Source: Pseudescherichia sp031987975 (GTDB lineage Bacteria > Pseudomonadota > Gammaproteobacteria > Enterobacterales > Enterobacteriaceae). From it: a stretch of DNA of 64,000 nt. Shown piece by piece: positions 8,471 through 15,621 of this stretch. Made by a program: the position numbers and the translations under genes. Numbering within the stretch: position 1 is the first letter of the stretch; every line of letters begins with the position of its first letter. The notes under the pieces were generated by a model, which was not told the origin of the DNA, searched no databases, and was given only the letters and a program-made list of their open reading frames with translations. The stretch lies in NCBI RefSeq assembly GCF_031987975.1, contig NZ_DALZYX010000006.1:186001-250000 (forward strand), read 5' to 3'.

Positions 8471-9015
8471 GTAAATGCTCCTTGTTAATTGAAGCCATAT
8501 TTCTTCAATCTCACTGTAAGCCTCTAGTAAGTTGCCGCCCAGCGCCGTCAGCTGGTGCTCCCCCTTCGGCAGCACATGTAAGTCATCATGCTAGCCATGT
8601 CAGCATGTTAAGTCTTTCGAACTAACCAAACTAACCAAACTAACCAGCCCCAATTAAAATCAGTCTTAGTGGCAACGCAGATAGCGTTATAGATACATCA
8701 ATGCGCAGGAAGAGGCATTTTTTCCATTAGGCTAACACTCCTACTTTCTACGCCTGCATGACACTATTAATTAGGCTAAAAATGCTATTTTTTAATTATA
8801 CTTTCTGGGAAAATATGGCTATTTAACACAAAGGAAATTTTCTGAGTTTTTGTCTATCCCATTCTTTAAATTATTGCAAATGTTATACCTGTCTCATAAA
8901 GGACCCATTTCCGCTTAGATATTTCTTTGCGGAAAGTATAAGGGTATTTAAAATTTTAACTACAGGGTAGTAAATACAGTAACAGGCCAAACATGGAGCA
9001 AGATCCGAATAAAAT
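8471..9015. other. Long AT-rich gap upstream of the Tlde1 unit
   Basis: No complete gene is seen in these 545 bases. The part next to the effector (8471-8575, minus strand, in frame with it) encodes LPKGEHQLTALGGNLLEAYS, which resembles the end of a winged-helix regulator and may be a gene remnant. A 9-bp tandem repeat follows at 8621-8647. From about 8650 to 9015 the sequence is AT-rich with many stop codons and would have to hold the promoters of both the effector unit and the plus-strand gene at 9016; no strong consensus promoter stands out. Confidence 0.6.
8621..8647. repeat. Three tandem 9-bp repeats
   Basis: The unit ACTAACCAA occurs at 8621-8629 and 8630-8638, and as ACTAACCAG at 8639-8647. 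It lies about 150 bases upstream of the Tlde1-like gene. Confidence 0.9.
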
Positions 9016-9417
9016 ATGCAAAAACAGCGGGTTTTTAAAAAACGTTACATTCTCATACCGATTTTAATATTTCTCATATGGTTAGGATGGATTGTGTTTT
9101 TCATGACCTTCCCGGTAGAGCATGATTTATACAAGAAAGTTAAAGTTAACAACGCAGTAAACCTTTACGTTACCCAAGCTAGCGCAGGTGCTATGACATC
9201 ATTTTCGTATCATTACTATCTGTATGATGCCAAAAAGAGCGATGCCGATTTTATGGATCATGTAAAAAATGAAACTGCGTTTATGGTAACCAATGATGAC
9301 AAAGCCATCGCGGAGGTAAAAGAGGGGCAGCTCTACCTGCGCGTGCATGGCAATGTTTACTCATTCAGGAACGTGAGTGATAGCGTCGGGATTTACCTTG
9401 ATGCCTCACCCTACTAA
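9016..9417 (+). CDS. Small single-pass membrane protein of unknown function
   Basis: I do not recognise this 133-residue protein. It has a basic N-terminus (MQKQRVFKKR), one membrane span at about residues 11-33 (long Ile/Leu/Trp run) and a probable periplasmic domain of about 95 residues rich in Tyr and Lys. Codon use is AT-rich compared with the backbone, and the upstream ribosome-binding site is poor (GGAG is over 20 bases away), so the start is uncertain. It is convergent with the HxlR gene, with overlapping stop codons. Lying beside the type VI unit it could be an extra immunity or envelope protein, but nothing in the sequence proves this. Confidence 0.68.
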   Translation: MQKQRVFKKRYILIPILIFLIWLGWIVFFMTFPVEHDLYKKVKVNNAVNLYVTQASAGAMTSFSYHYYLYDAKKSDADFMDHVKNETAFMVTNDDKAIAEVKEGQLYLRVHGNVYSFRNVSDSVGIYLDASPY

Positions 9418-9794
9418 GCACCAGACTGCAAATTCTTCTCCATCTCATCCAGTGCCGCCTGGTTCTCCAGCCCCCACTGGTACATCTGCTCTATCGGTTC
9501 GGCAAAGTTCTTGCCCAGCGCAGTCAGTCGGTAATCTACCTTCGGCGGAATAACGTCATAGACATGCCGGGCGATGAGGCCGCGCTGCTCCAGCTCCTTC
9601 AGCGTTTGAAACAGCATCTTCTTGGAGATGCCCTCCAGGCTGCGCTGTAACTCCCCGGTACGCGCACGCTCGCCGGGCCAGTGGTAGAGCGCATGTAGCA
9701 CCATCGTGCTCCATTTGACAGAGAAGAGATCCATCAGGCGGCGCGGAGGCGAGTCCGCATAAAACATCAGCTTGCCATCTACCCATGCAGGCAT
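9414..9794 (-). CDS. HxlR family transcriptional regulator
   Basis: A 126-residue winged helix-turn-helix protein of the HxlR (PF01638) type. The conserved core is visible: LMDLFSVKWSTMVLHAL, FQTLKELEQRGLIAR (recognition region) and VDYRLTALGKNFAEPI. The N-terminal Cys-Pro that many redox or aldehyde-sensing members (for example YodB and HypR) carry is replaced by DSPPRR, so a cysteine-based sensing mechanism of that kind is not supported. It is divergent from an alcohol dehydrogenase gene and shares with it an intergenic region holding a clean inverted repeat, so control of that gene and itself is likely. Confidence 0.9.
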   Translation of the reverse strand: MPAWVDGKLMFYADSPPRRLMDLFSVKWSTMVLHALYHWPGERARTGELQRSLEGISKKMLFQTLKELEQRGLIARHVYDVIPPKVDYRLTALGKNFAEPIEQMYQWGLENQAALDEMEKNLQSGA

Positions 9795-9814
9795 AATGAA
9801 CTCTCCAGTTTACG

Positions 9815-9830
9815 GTCACCATTTGGTGAC
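9815..9830. promoter_or_regulatory. Inverted repeat, likely HxlR operator
   Basis: GTCACC at 9815-9820 and GGTGAC at 9825-9830 are a perfect inverted repeat around ATTT. It lies 21 bases upstream of the HxlR start and 75 bases upstream of the dehydrogenase start, a fitting place for a dimeric winged-helix regulator. Confidence 0.65.
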
Positions 9831-9905
9831 TACTATCAATACAGAACCAACTTTATTAAAGTCTGCCGCCTTCCTTGAATAAAAGCACCCTAATTCAGAG
9901 GCACG

Positions 9906-10955
9906 ATGAAAATTAACGCATTAGTCGCGACGGACGCGGCGCAGCCCCTCTCCAGCAGCCAGATTGCGCTACGCCCGCTGCAACAGCAGGACGTGAAGAT
10001 TGAGATCCTCTACTGCGGCGTCTGCCACTCCGATCTGCATATGGCACGTAACGAGTGGGCGGTGAGCCGCTATCCGCTGGTACCGGGCCATGAGATCGTT
10101 GGCCGCATCGTCGAGACCGGCACAGGGGTCGATAAGTTTAAAGCGGGTGATATCGTTGGCGTCGGCGTGATGGTTGACTCCTGCCGCGAGTGCCACTTCT
10201 GCAAGCAGCAGGAGGAGCAGTACTGCGAGGCAGGCTTCACGGCAACCTATAACGGCATAGATAAATATACCGGGGAGAGCACCTGGGGCGGCTACGCGCA
10301 AAACGTGGTAGTCGATCAGGATTTCGTGGTCTCGGTACCGCAGCACCTGCCCCTGTCGGGCGTGGCACCGATGCTCTGCGCGGGCGTGACGGTCTGGTCC
10401 CCGCTGCGCCACTATAACGTTCAGGCTGGTATGCGCGTTGGTGTCGTCGGCCTTGGCGGTCTGGGCCACATGGCCGTTAAGCTGGCAAGCGCGCTGGGTG
10501 CGGAATTAACTCTGTTTACCACCTCCCCGGAAAAAGGTGAGGATGCCCGCCGTCTCGGGGCACGTCATGTGGTTGTCTCCCGCGATGCCGCACAGATGGC
10601 AGCAGCCCAAACCACGCTGGATCTCATTATCGACTGCGTGGCTGCCCCACACGATCTCGATCCCTATCTGGCTACCTTGAAAACCAACGGTCGGCTGGTG
10701 CTGGTGGGCATTCCCGATCGTCCGCACCTGTCTCCTAACGTCACGCCGATGGTGTTCCGCCGCTTGAGCATCAGCGGCTCGTCGATCGGTAGCATCAAGG
10801 AAACTCAGGAGATGCTGGATTTCTGCGGCAAGCACAATATTACCGCCGACGTTGAGATGATCGCTGGGGAAGAGATCGAAACAGCCTTTGCGCACATGCT
10901 GAAAGGCGACGTGAAGTACCGGTTCGTGATCGATATGCAGCGAACCCGCTGGTAA
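9906..10955 (+). CDS. Zinc-dependent NAD(P) alcohol dehydrogenase, YahK-related
   Basis: A 349-residue medium-chain dehydrogenase/reductase. Catalytic zinc ligands are in CGVCHSD (Cys37, His41 region) and VPGHE; the structural zinc cysteines are in DSCRECHFCKQQEEQYC near residues 92-107; the nucleotide-binding loop is VGLGGLGHMAV. These place it in the cinnamyl alcohol dehydrogenase/YahK group, which reduces aldehydes with NADPH. The divergent HxlR gene probably controls it. A second protein of the same length and group is encoded convergently at 11782-12831, and the shared C-terminus GDVKYRFVID marks them as paralogues. Substrate unknown. Confidence 0.9.
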   Translation: MKINALVATDAAQPLSSSQIALRPLQQQDVKIEILYCGVCHSDLHMARNEWAVSRYPLVPGHEIVGRIVETGTGVDKFKAGDIVGVGVMVDSCRECHFCKQQEEQYCEAGFTATYNGIDKYTGESTWGGYAQNVVVDQDFVVSVPQHLPLSGVAPMLCAGVTVWSPLRHYNVQAGMRVGVVGLGGLGHMAVKLASALGAELTLFTTSPEKGEDARRLGARHVVVSRDAAQMAAAQTTLDLIIDCVAAPHDLDPYLATLKTNGRLVLVGIPDRPHLSPNVTPMVFRRLSISGSSIGSIKETQEMLDFCGKHNITADVEMIAGEEIETAFAHMLKGDVKYRFVIDMQRTRW

Positions 10956-10999
10956 CGATTATCCTGGCATTTTGATAAGCAGGATGCGCTGATGAGAAT

Positions 11000-11021
11000 C
11001 TGTTGTAATCATTGACAACAG
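11000..11021. promoter_or_regulatory. Operator 1 of the TumEA-like unit
   Basis: CTGTTGT at 11000-11006 and ACAACAG at 11015-11021 form a perfect 7-bp inverted repeat with an 8-bp spacer. It overlaps the -35 hexamer of the toxin-antitoxin promoter. Confidence 0.7.
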
Positions 11022-11040
11022 ACCTTCATGTTGTAATAAT
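11012..11040 (+). promoter_or_regulatory. Promoter of the toxin-antitoxin unit
   Basis: A perfect TTGACA at 11012-11017 and AATAAT at 11035-11040 are spaced by exactly 17 bases, 27 bases before the toxin start. Both hexamers lie inside inverted repeats, so a bound regulator would block RNA polymerase. Confidence 0.75.
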
Positions 11041-11048
11041 TTCCAACA
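11029..11048. promoter_or_regulatory. Operator 2 of the TumEA-like unit
   Basis: TGTTG at 11029-11033 and CAACA at 11044-11048 are an inverted repeat over the -10 region. The left arm repeats the TGTTGTAAT of operator 1, 28 bases apart, close to three helical turns. Confidence 0.6.
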
Positions 11049-11066
11049 CGCATGGAGAGCGATTGA

Positions 11067-11357
11067 ATGTCAGCAAAACTGTATAAGAAATTTACACGTT
11101 ATCTGGATGAAAATGCATATATACAAGTACTTATATGGGAAGTCGATCCAGCCATTTTAGGAAGCAAACATGGTTTTAAGTACAGCATGGCCTATGTAGT
11201 CTCTGGTACTTGTGTGATGCGTTACGATAACGAGCGCGGCAAAGGCGATCATAAACACATTGGCGTTCATGAGTTCAATACGACCTTTATAAGTATCGAC
11301 GGGCTGTTTGCTGATTTCCTTTCAGACGTCGAAACCATCCGTAAAGAGAAGGCATAA
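11067..11357 (+). CDS. TumE-like toxin (DUF6516 family)
   Basis: A 96-residue protein with the DUF6516/TumE pattern: an N-terminal MSAKLYKKFTRYLDENAYIQ, then the beta strands VLIWEVDPAI and GFKYSMAYVV, followed by MRYDNERGKGDHKH, in which the basic/His segment is the conserved part of the family. GGAGAG lies seven bases before the ATG. It is the first gene of a two-gene unit with a winged-helix antitoxin one base downstream. The family is known as the toxin half of type II toxin-antitoxin pairs; the molecular target of this protein is not evident from the sequence. Confidence 0.78.
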   Translation: MSAKLYKKFTRYLDENAYIQVLIWEVDPAILGSKHGFKYSMAYVVSGTCVMRYDNERGKGDHKHIGVHEFNTTFISIDGLFADFLSDVETIRKEKA

Positions 11358-11358
11358 C

Positions 11359-11718
11359 ATGAAAATCGTAACGATTAAAATCGAAGCTATAAAAGATTTT
11401 TCGGCGAACGTGCTGTCTGCTCTGAACGCCGCAGCAGCAGGGGAACGAGGCGTGGGTGATGATGTGATTTCGTTTCCTTCATGGGAGGTGATGCATAAGA
11501 CATTATCGCCCAACAGAATGGGAATATTACTCGCTATGGCTGGCTTCGGTGAAATGACGATCCGCGACATTGCTGCTCGGGTAGGTCGCGATATCAAAGG
11601 CGTCCATACGGATGTTACCGCCCTGCTGAATAATGGCTTACTGGAGAAAGGCGTTCGCGGCACGCTGTTTCCCTATGATGCGATCCATTTTGATTTTACT
11701 ATCAGCGCCGCTGCTTAA
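11359..11718 (+). CDS. TumA-like winged-helix antitoxin
   Basis: A 119-residue protein with a MarR/HVO_A0114-type winged helix: NRMGILLAMAGFGEMTIRDI, then AARVGRDIKGVHTDVTALLN as recognition region and a wing ending in FPYDAIHFDF. This C-terminal signature is typical of antitoxins paired with DUF6516 toxins. The ATG at 11359 follows the toxin stop by one base and has AGAGAAGG upstream; an in-frame start at 11308 inside the toxin gene is rejected. It most likely represses the unit through the two inverted repeats at 11000-11048 and neutralises the toxin by binding. Confidence 0.8.
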   Translation: MKIVTIKIEAIKDFSANVLSALNAAAAGERGVGDDVISFPSWEVMHKTLSPNRMGILLAMAGFGEMTIRDIAARVGRDIKGVHTDVTALLNNGLLEKGVRGTLFPYDAIHFDFTISAAA

Positions 11719-11732
11719 AGAGATAAACGTAC

Positions 11733-11764
11733 TGCCGCCCTCCATCACCAGAAGGCGGCATTTT
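11733..11764 (+). terminator. Terminator of the toxin-antitoxin unit
   Basis: TGCCGCC at 11733-11739 pairs with GGCGGCA at 11754-11760, followed by TTTT. It stands 15 bases after the antitoxin stop and before the convergent dehydrogenase gene. Confidence 0.75.
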
Positions 11765-11781
11765 GCCGGGTGGCGCTGCGC

Positions 11782-12831
11782 TTACTCGGCCAGCGTAGCG
11801 CTGTCGATGACGAAGCGGTACTTCACATCGCCTTTGATCATGCGCTCCCAGGCTTCGTTGATCTCATCGGCGCGGATCATCTCAATATCGGCCACAATCC
11901 CGTGCTCGGCGCAGAAGTCGAGCATCTCCTGAGTTTCCGGGATACCGCCAATCATCGAGCCGGCAATCGAGCGGCGCTTCATGATCAGGCTAAAGACTTC
12001 CGGGGATGGATGCGGGGTAGCCGGTGCGCCCACCAGGGTCATGGTGCCGTCACGCTTCAGTAAGGCGGTGAAGGCGTCGAGGTTGTGCGGCGCGGCCACG
12101 GTGTTGAGGATAAAATCAAAGCTCTTGGTGTGGGCCTGCATCTCTTCCGGGTTGCGGGAGACGACAACTTCATCCGCACCCAGCGCTTTTGCCGCTTCAC
12201 GCTTGGACTCGGAGGTGGTGAACGCCACCACGTGCGCGCCCATCGCGTGTGCAATCTTGATCCCCATGTGACCCAGCCCGCCGATGCCGACCACGCCCAC
12301 TTTTTTACCTGGGCCAGCCTGCCAGTGGCGCAGCGGTGAGTAGGTGGTGATCCCGGCGCAGAGCAGCGGCGCAACGGCGGCCAGCTGATCTTCCGGGTGT
12401 TTGATGCGCAGCACGTAGCGCTCGTGTACTACAATCTGCTGCGAATAGCCGCCAAGAGTATGGCCTGGGGCATCCTCCGTCGGACCGTTATAGGTGCCGA
12501 CCATATGGTCGCAGTAGTTCTCCAGCCCTTCCTCACAATCTTCGCAGTGCTTACAGCTGTCAACGATACAGCCTACGCCAACCAGATCGCCCTCATTATG
12601 CCCGGTGACCTCTGAGCCAACGGCGGTAACGCGGCCAACGATCTCATGACCCGGAACGCAGGGGAACAGCGTCCCGGCCCACTCGGCGCGGGCCTGATGT
12701 ACGTCCGAATGGCAAACCCCACAGTAGGCGATGGCAATCTGTACATCATGCGGGCCTGGCTCGCGACGGCTGATGTCCATCGGCTCGAGCGCCTGTGCGG
12801 CGGATAGTGCACCAATTGCTTTAATTTTCAT
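11782..12831 (-). CDS. yahK: NADPH-dependent aldehyde reductase YahK
   Basis: A 349-residue zinc-dependent medium-chain dehydrogenase that is very close to E. coli YahK: the start MKIKAIGALSAAQALEPMDI, the zinc motif CGVCHSDVHQ, the structural zinc region DSCKHCEDCEEGLENYC, the loop GIGGLGHMGIK and the C-terminal GDVKYRFVID. YahK reduces a broad range of aldehydes with NADPH in the cytosol. In E. coli the gene lies in an unrelated region, so its location here beside ileX is non-syntenic. It is convergent with the antitoxin gene and divergent from the PD-(D/E)XK gene. Confidence 0.92.
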   Translation of the reverse strand: MKIKAIGALSAAQALEPMDISRREPGPHDVQIAIAYCGVCHSDVHQARAEWAGTLFPCVPGHEIVGRVTAVGSEVTGHNEGDLVGVGCIVDSCKHCEDCEEGLENYCDHMVGTYNGPTEDAPGHTLGGYSQQIVVHERYVLRIKHPEDQLAAVAPLLCAGITTYSPLRHWQAGPGKKVGVVGIGGLGHMGIKIAHAMGAHVVAFTTSESKREAAKALGADEVVVSRNPEEMQAHTKSFDFILNTVAAPHNLDAFTALLKRDGTMTLVGAPATPHPSPEVFSLIMKRRSIAGSMIGGIPETQEMLDFCAEHGIVADIEMIRADEINEAWERMIKGDVKYRFVIDSATLAE

Positions 12832-12961
12832 GGTAATAGCCTCTAACGGAAGTAGACAGCGGTGAATGCGGTCATGTAAGAAAATTATGTCGCTAAAAAT
12901 TCTACTCGGCTGGCATAATCTGACCAGTCAATAACGCTTAATACGCTTATGAGTTGGATTC

Positions 12962-13723
12962 ATGAATGATAGTTCCCCTTCCCTCGCCGCGTGGCTGCCG
13001 CATTTTTTTGCCCAATGGCCGCGCCAGGGACTGGATACCCAGGCCAGAGAATCGCCCACCGTTGCAGTAGACACACAACAGCTTAGCGCCTTTTTTACTG
13101 ACATAGAGCAGCCTCTTGCCGCTCTACGGCACGGAACCTTTACCTTCGATCCGTGGGAAGTGGCGAAGCTTGGCCGGAACGAGATGCGTAATAGCGCCGT
13201 GCTCGCCTGGCTGCTCGATCCGCACGGCAACCACGGTTTTGGCGATCTGCCGTTAAAGGCGCTACTTAGCGCCGTTCGGGAGTGCGGCAACGCAAACTTC
13301 CCGCAGAACGTTACCCGCTACTGTCGCGTAAACGTGGAGAAGTACCCCACCGGGGATGCAACCAACCGTGTTGATATCGAAATTGATGCCGATAACTTCT
13401 TTATGCTGATCGAAGTGAAGATAGGCGCTTACGAGCAGAAAGATCAGATTAGCCGCTACATCGGCGAGGCGAAAAAACGCGCCGGTGAGCACCCCTGGGC
13501 GGTGGTCTATCTCACCCCACAGGGACGCGTGCCGCTTAGCGCTGGCGAAGAGGCTGACGTTACCGACGTGCCCTGCCTCTCCTGGCGTCGCCTGGCTAGC
13601 GTAATGACTCAGGCGATGGAACCCACCCGGCGGCAGATTTTTGCCGCAGCGGAGATTTCCCCCGCTCGGCTGATAGCCGCCCATGCTGCATTTTGCTTTC
13701 TTGACCGTATGCGTCAGTTTTAA
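12962..13723 (+). CDS. PD-(D/E)XK nuclease family protein
   Basis: A 253-residue protein with the PDDEXK_4-type core. The N-terminal helix motif GRNEMRNSAVLAWLLDPHGN (residues 71-90, Glu74) is followed by the catalytic strands NRVDIEID (Asp138) and IEVKIGAYEQKDQISRY (Glu151, Lys153, Gln162), giving a complete D-ExK-Q set, so an active metal-dependent nuclease is expected. It starts a run of three same-strand genes; the next begins 11 bases later. Nucleases of this group often occur in accessory islands and defence loci, but the target here is unknown. The ribosome-binding site (TTGGAT) is weak. Confidence 0.85.
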   Translation: MNDSSPSLAAWLPHFFAQWPRQGLDTQARESPTVAVDTQQLSAFFTDIEQPLAALRHGTFTFDPWEVAKLGRNEMRNSAVLAWLLDPHGNHGFGDLPLKALLSAVRECGNANFPQNVTRYCRVNVEKYPTGDATNRVDIEIDADNFFMLIEVKIGAYEQKDQISRYIGEAKKRAGEHPWAVVYLTPQGRVPLSAGEEADVTDVPCLSWRRLASVMTQAMEPTRRQIFAAAEISPARLIAAHAAFCFLDRMRQF

Positions 13724-13734
13724 CAGGAACTGTT

Positions 13735-14376
13735 ATGTCACCCACCAATAATGAAGAGCGTCAGGCAGGTAATCTCCTGCTTTCCCAACTGAAGATGTTT
13801 AACGAAGCTACCGTCTTCTTTAAACGGCAGCTCAACCCGGCGATTTGGCAAGGGATCGACCTCTGCGCCAACGATTTTATTTCGAAGAAAGGTTGGGGCG
13901 GAAAAGCTGACTATGCCAGGTCTGGCGTTTTCTGGTTAGCGCCAAAAAAATGGGATATTGACGGCACTGATTACAAATATTTTTATGAGAGCTTTAGTAC
14001 CCGGAGCGATCAACACGATTATGAACTGGCACTGCTCACCGGCTGCTGCGCAGAGCAGGAACATTTTTTTGGCTTTCGCTTTCATCCTTCGAAAGCCATT
14101 TTTGGCCCCGACAAAAATCTCAAGTCGATGATCAGCAATATTGACCCGGCCCTCCGCATGGAATTAGACAATCTTAACTTCCGGGACTTAGGCAAAGGTA
14201 TGTTCTTCCTGCCGGTTACGCTCGATATCAACATGATGGCCGAATGCTGGCAGGATAACGGCGAGTTCCCACCCGATCATGAACTCTTTGCCCCACTGCG
14301 CAACGCCCTGGAGACCCTGGAAAAAGCCATCTCGATTTTTGATACTATTTTTGCCGCGGCGAATGATAATCTCTAG
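13735..14376 (+). CDS. Protein of unknown function linked to the PD-(D/E)XK nuclease
   Basis: I do not recognise this 213-residue soluble protein. It has no signal peptide or membrane span. It contains many aromatic residues and short segments such as FFKRQLNPAIWQGIDLCAND, FISKKGWGGKADYARSGVFW and FYESFSTRSDQHDYELALLT, and ends in a helical, acidic region. It follows the nuclease gene by 11 bases with AGGA nine bases before its ATG, so the two are almost certainly co-transcribed. The tight coupling suggests a partner or substrate-recognition role for the nuclease, but that is an inference. Confidence 0.75.
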   Translation: MSPTNNEERQAGNLLLSQLKMFNEATVFFKRQLNPAIWQGIDLCANDFISKKGWGGKADYARSGVFWLAPKKWDIDGTDYKYFYESFSTRSDQHDYELALLTGCCAEQEHFFGFRFHPSKAIFGPDKNLKSMISNIDPALRMELDNLNFRDLGKGMFFLPVTLDINMMAECWQDNGEFPPDHELFAPLRNALETLEKAISIFDTIFAAANDNL

Positions 14377-14451
14377 CGAAACGGTACTATTTCCTGTTCT
14401 CTTAACAACAACTACGCTTGAGTTAACTACCCAGGCGCACAGCGAAACGCC

Positions 14452-15621
14452 ATGAACAAACCTATCAAACGGCTTGAGATCATAAAGAACGCCATTGAGC
14501 TGGAGGATGAGGTCATCATCCATAGCCAGCTTGGCTGGCTGCAAAGCAACGCTCAGGATCCTGAGCTGGCGTTTATCGTTGCGGCGCTGGAGCAGAAAAA
14601 CTACTCCGCGGCGTTACAGGCTATCGCCGCCTGGCTACAGAGCCAGCGGGCAGTGACCCAGTGGCACGATCCGCAGGTAGCAGCCAGCAAGCTGGAGCTT
14701 AAGGCGCTGGAGGAGCAGATGCGGGAGCTGATCGATAAGCGCAACGCCCGCATTCAGATCCTCGACGACTTTAACGACAGCTATATGAAACGTCTCGGGC
14801 CGCTAATGACGCAGATCCTGCGCCTGCGTCAGGCGCTGGCGGAGGCCACGCTGCGCAGGCAACAGGCAGAGGCCCGGCGACGGGAGGCGGACTACCTGCG
14901 CTGCCAGCAGTATATGGCTCAGGCCGTTGAAGAGCTGGCTTCATTAACCCAGCGCTGGCGTAGCCTGCCTGCCAGTTCATCGCAGGCGGCGGAGACTCGC
15001 CGTCGCGTCCAGCAGCAAAACGCTCTGATCGCCTCTCTGCTGGCGGAAGCCCAGGAGCTGGAGAAAGGACTCACCCGCGAAGAGGAGCCGGCCCGCCAGG
15101 CGCGGGACGAGGCGCGTCAGGAGTATGAGGAGTACCAGGAGCAGCAGCACGATGCTCAGGCACGCTTTAGCTTTGAGCAGAGGCTCTCTCAGGACGAGCG
15201 TCAGGAGCTGAAAAAGCTGTGGCGGCAGGCGAGTAAGCTGTGCCACCCGGATCTGGTGGATGCCGAGCTGAAAGATGAAGCTAACGCCATGATGGTCCAG
15301 CTTAACCAGGCCCGGCAGCGCGGCGACGTAGCCGCCGTCCGCTCGCTCTTCGCCCGTCTGCAAAAAGGGTTGGGACCGCTGATGGCCAGCGACAGGCTCA
15401 ACGATCTGACCCGTCTGCGGGCAAGGATTGCAGAGGTCAAGGGGCATATCACCGGGCTGCTGGCGGAGCTTAGCAAGCTGGAGGGCGAGAGCGCCTGGCA
15501 GCTGGTCTCTTCCCTACAGGATCAGGAGGGGTATTTCGTGCAGCAGGAGAAAGCCCTGGCGGAGGTGCGCACCTCGCTGGAAAGACAGGTCAGCGAGGCG
15601 CAGTACGACGCGGTTGCCTGA
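14452..15621 (+). CDS. Coiled-coil protein with an embedded J-domain-like HPD motif
   Basis: A 389-residue protein. Residues 75-245 are almost wholly helical and rich in Glu, Gln, Arg and Ala, with heptad patterns of a long coiled coil. Residues 246-300 read like the core of a J domain: helix ELKKLWRQASKL, then the HPD tripeptide at 265-267, then a third helix with NQARQRGDVAAVRSLF. HPD stimulates ATP hydrolysis by DnaK-type chaperones. A second helical stretch fills the C-terminus. It follows the unknown gene by 75 bases without a clear ribosome-binding site, so co-transcription is plausible but not certain. Function not known. Confidence 0.8.
   Translation: MNKPIKRLEIIKNAIELEDEVIIHSQLGWLQSNAQDPELAFIVAALEQKNYSAALQAIAAWLQSQRAVTQWHDPQVAASKLELKALEEQMRELIDKRNARIQILDDFNDSYMKRLGPLMTQILRLRQALAEATLRRQQAEARRREADYLRCQQYMAQAVEELASLTQRWRSLPASSSQAAETRRRVQQQNALIASLLAEAQELEKGLTREEEPARQARDEARQEYEEYQEQQHDAQARFSFEQRLSQDERQELKKLWRQASKLCHPDLVDAELKDEANAMMVQLNQARQRGDVAAVRSLFARLQKGLGPLMASDRLNDLTRLRARIAEVKGHITGLLAELSKLEGESAWQLVSSLQDQEGYFVQQEKALAEVRTSLERQVSEAQYDAVA

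Noticed and set aside
11308..11358. Longer antitoxin start inside the toxin gene
   Set aside because: The ATG at 11359 has a good ribosome-binding site and matches family N-termini; the extension is only toxin sequence read in another frame.
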